From NCBI GenBank assembly GCA_032718475.1, contig JAUCBJ010007908.1:1-64000 (forward strand): 64,000 bases of DNA, read 5' to 3'. Source of the stretch: Nemertoderma westbladi. Its lineage: Eukaryota > Xenacoelomorpha > Nemertodermatida > Nemertodermatidae. Below, piece by piece: positions 61,723 to 64,000 of this stretch. The notes beneath the pieces are model-generated. The model made no database searches. It was not told the origin of the DNA and was given only the letters and a program-made list of their open reading frames with translations. A program made the position numbers and the translations under genes. The stretch's first letter is position 1; each line of letters begins with the position of its first letter.

Positions 61723-64000
61723 ATGTATCAAACACAGCTAGAGAAATTTATTAGTAAGGGATACGCGGAGAGAGTACCGGAAGAAACACCTGTGACTGAA
61801 AGAACGTATTACTTAACTCACCATTACGTTCCTAAACCCGGTAAACCACATGAAGTGAGAGTAGTGTTTGATGGCTCCGCTCTTTACATGGGTCAATCCC
61901 TTAACTCTGAATTGTTACCCGGACCCAACTTACTTCAATCTTTGTTGGGAATTCTTTTAAGATTGAGACAATATTCGATTGCTTTCGCCTCCGATATAGA
62001 AGGCATGTTCTTACAAGTCAAAGTGTTAGATAGGGATCGAGATAGTCTACGATTTCTGTGGTGGCCCGAAGGAGACCTCAACCAGAAACCGGTGGAGTAC
62101 TGGATGACCATCCAGGCCTTTGGGATAATCTCAAGCCCTTCCAACGCCTGTTCGGTAGTGCGTACCACTGCAGAGGACAATCGAGAGGCCTTCTCTAAGG
62201 AAGTGATCGACAACATCAAGTGGGACATATACATGGACGACAATCTGAAGTCCCTTCCATCAGTTGAGGAAGCCATTGAGGTCGCTAAAGGAACGGTAGA
62301 GTGCTTAAAAAGAGGTGGGTTTCGATTAACGAAATTCACCAGCAACTCCCGTGAGTTTCTGGAGTCGATCCCTGCGGAAGATCGAGGGGCGAAAGATCTA
62401 GATTTGATCAAAGATGATCTGCCAGAAACCAAGACACTCGGCTTGAAATGGGACACAGAGCGAGATATCCTGTTTTTTCAGCTAAAACAGCGAGATAATC
62501 CAGTTCGAACCAAACAGATTTGCTTAAGTATACTGAGCACTTATTTCGATCCATTGGGATTTATTAGCCCAGTTATATTGATTGCTCGTAGTTTGGTACA
62601 ACAAATGTGGCTTGAAAACCACTCATGGGACGATCCACTTAAGGGAGAATTATTAAAGAAGTGGATGAAATGGGAAGATTCTCTGCCGGCTATCGAGGAT
62701 TTTATAATTTCCCGTTCATATTTTGGTCATGTTCTCCCTACGTATTCCTATCAACTCCATGTGTTTGGAGACGCCAGCGATATGGGAATAGGTATAGTAG
62801 CCTATCTAAGAGTGGAAACTCTGGATGGAATCAAAGTCGCCTTGGTTACTTCTAAGGCATTAATCAACAACAAGTTGAAAGTTCCTCGAGCGGAGTTAAA
62901 AGCGGCTCTATACGCTACAGCCATCGGCCGGAATGTAACAGAACAGATTGACTATCCATTAGAGAAAACTGTCTATTGGACCGACGCTTTACTCGTGTTA
63001 GAGTATATAACCAATGAAGTCTGTCAGTTCAGCGTCTTCGTTACCAACAGAGTAGCCATCATACTTAGTCGCACGACGATGGACCAATGGAGACATTGCC
63101 CCGGAACGATTAATCCAGCAGACATCGCTTCCCGAGGAGCGACTCCAAAGGAATTGGTAAATACTCCCGAATGGTTAGGTGGACCCGACTTTCTCTACCG
63201 AGAAGAAGAAGAATGGCCTCCCCATCTCACAACAGCAGAGATCAGACAGGCCAAGGGAGCGGAGAAAGTTAAACCCAAAACTCGAGCGAGTAAATCGAAG
63301 TTGTTTAAACCTGCGGTTGATCTATCTGTATTATTTACTTCCGGAGAGGATGCTTTGGATCAGAAACCCACCGCCACGACTAAAGAAGTCTTGGAAATCC
63401 GTGACAAGGATTGGAAATCTGGAATACCAGATATCGCGCAAGGACTCTCACCCCTCTTGCAGAGAGCGATACGTCACTACAGCTCCTGGAATCGGCTCTG
63501 TAAAGCCGTCACCTATTTAAAACGATGTTTTCATCATCGTTACTCCGGGACAAAGACCAATAGTGATGATGCTCCATCAACGTCTGCAAGAGTCCATGTT
63601 GTTAAAGATCTTCCCAAATACAAGATATCCGACAGGTTTCTAAAGGAGAAGATCAGTTACCAGGAGCATGATGAAACCAACAAACAGATGCTGAGACTCC
63701 TACAATGCTATGAAGATCCCGATAAGTATTTCCTGTTGTTAAGAAATCCGCAGATGCGCTTAAGGGATCGCTTCTCGAGTACCATGATAGATGGGTTAAT
63801 CCGTGTTGGAGGCAGGCTTACCAACGCCCCATTATCCTTTGACACTAAATTTCCCATACTCATTAGAAATCTTGACATACAAATCAAGATGATTGTAGAT
63901 GTTCATAGCAAACTGTATCATGCTGGAAGAGAACGAGTTCTGAGCGAAATTCGAACTCGCTTCTATTTTTATAAACCCCGTAGGGCTCTGAACCAAGTCC
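61723..64000 (+). CDS. BEL-2 reverse transcriptase, RNase H and integrase start (partial)
   Basis: An open frame from a Met just after the deletion, with no stop seen to the window end. RT has VVFDGSA, FASDIEGMF and YMDD (about 62230). RNase H has VFGDASD, RAELKAAL and YWTDAL. The integrase zinc site (HSKLYHAGRERV) begins near 63902. The codon that is TAA in BEL-1 is CAA here (about 62599). A 6-nt in-frame difference occurs at about 63770. It has lost the start of RT, and no longer shares a frame with protease. Confidence 0.75.
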   Translation, partial: MYQTQLEKFISKGYAERVPEETPVTERTYYLTHHYVPKPGKPHEVRVVFDGSALYMGQSLNSELLPGPNLLQSLLGILLRLRQYSIAFASDIEGMFLQVKVLDRDRDSLRFLWWPEGDLNQKPVEYWMTIQAFGIISSPSNACSVVRTTAEDNREAFSKEVIDNIKWDIYMDDNLKSLPSVEEAIEVAKGTVECLKRGGFRLTKFTSNSREFLESIPAEDRGAKDLDLIKDDLPETKTLGLKWDTERDILFFQLKQRDNPVRTKQICLSILSTYFDPLGFISPVILIARSLVQQMWLENHSWDDPLKGELLKKWMKWEDSLPAIEDFIISRSYFGHVLPTYSYQLHVFGDASDMGIGIVAYLRVETLDGIKVALVTSKALINNKLKVPRAELKAALYATAIGRNVTEQIDYPLEKTVYWTDALLVLEYITNEVCQFSVFVTNRVAIILSRTTMDQWRHCPGTINPADIASRGATPKELVNTPEWLGGPDFLYREEEEWPPHLTTAEIRQAKGAEKVKPKTRASKSKLFKPAVDLSVLFTSGEDALDQKPTATTKEVLEIRDKDWKSGIPDIAQGLSPLLQRAIRHYSSWNRLCKAVTYLKRCFHHRYSGTKTNSDDAPSTSARVHVVKDLPKYKISDRFLKEKISYQEHDETNKQMLRLLQCYEDPDKYFLLLRNPQMRLRDRFSSTMIDGLIRVGGRLTNAPLSFDTKFPILIRNLDIQIKMIVDVHSKLYHAGRERVLSEIRTRFYFYKPRRALNQV

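Larger units (their letters stand above)
53957..64000 (+). mobile_element. BEL-2: second BEL/Pao element, 3' end beyond the window
   Basis: 5' LTR 53957-55159, leader 55160-57332 with the same duplicated unit as BEL-1 (from 55446 and 55734), Gag-protease 57333-61706, and RT-RNase H-integrase from 61723 to the window edge. By eye it is highly similar to BEL-1. It lacks the BEL-1 frameshift in Gag and the stop in pol, but has its own deletion of about 320 bp. Confidence 0.85.

Overview
This is eukaryotic DNA, almost certainly from an invertebrate animal, probably marine; I cannot name the group. The evidence is a multi-exon secreted serine protease gene with GT-AG introns and a TATA box, no operons, and a dense load of metazoan-type retroelements (BEL/Pao, Ty3/gypsy, RTE-like and CR1-like LINEs). 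AT-rich spacers are dotted with ACCGGT and AGGCCT palindromes.

Region 1 (1-7.5 kb, minus strand): one chymotrypsin/elastase-like protease gene. Its exons lie at 6902-7039 (signal peptide and IVGG), 5060-5218 (His), about 1985-2220 (Asp), about 1814-1863 and 1494-1742 (Ser). Both splice sites of intron 1 sit inside tandem repeats. Region 2 (7.5-13 kb): an old plus-strand LINE (LINE A) is cut by a foldback DNA element and by a nearly intact minus-strand RTE-like LINE (RTE-1, 9801-12820, 13-bp target duplication). Region 3 (13-17 kb): spacer, a broken copy of the protease first exon, and the first half of a decayed plus-strand reverse transcriptase gene (RT-Z) with a CR1-like LINE tail in it.

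Region 4 (16961-52295) is a single nested transposon stack. A minus-strand Ty3/gypsy element (Gypsy-1, target duplication GGAAT) split RT-Z, whose second half resumes at 52301. Gypsy-1 was then hit by RTE-2 (17573-19109), by RTE-3 (21117-28274), and in its leader by a complete BEL/Pao element (BEL-1, 29582-52049, target duplication ACACA). RTE-3 was hit by a 6654-bp palindromic element (21555-28208, 6-bp duplication AGCATG). That element has 2330-bp inverted arms, each carrying the same 349-aa gene, around a CCTCACT-type satellite and a LINE fragment. BEL-1 was hit by Gypsy-2 (42919-47710, 301-bp LTRs, duplication TATAC).

BEL-1 is unusually large, about 17.7 kb without Gypsy-2. After pol it carries a structured-RNA module, a small acidic ORF (X1, the exact target of Gypsy-2) and a 591-aa ORF (X2) with three zinc knuckles. 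The same RNA module, with compensatory changes in a stem, lies in the leader of Gypsy-2. I consider this module and the palindromic element the two most interesting things here.

Region 5 (52.3-64 kb): the end of RT-Z, a poly-G/poly-C hairpin, and BEL-2, a close relative of BEL-1 that runs off the window. BEL-2 has an intact Gag-protease frame but a deletion of about 320 bp before reverse transcriptase. All coordinates of repeats and duplications were read by eye.
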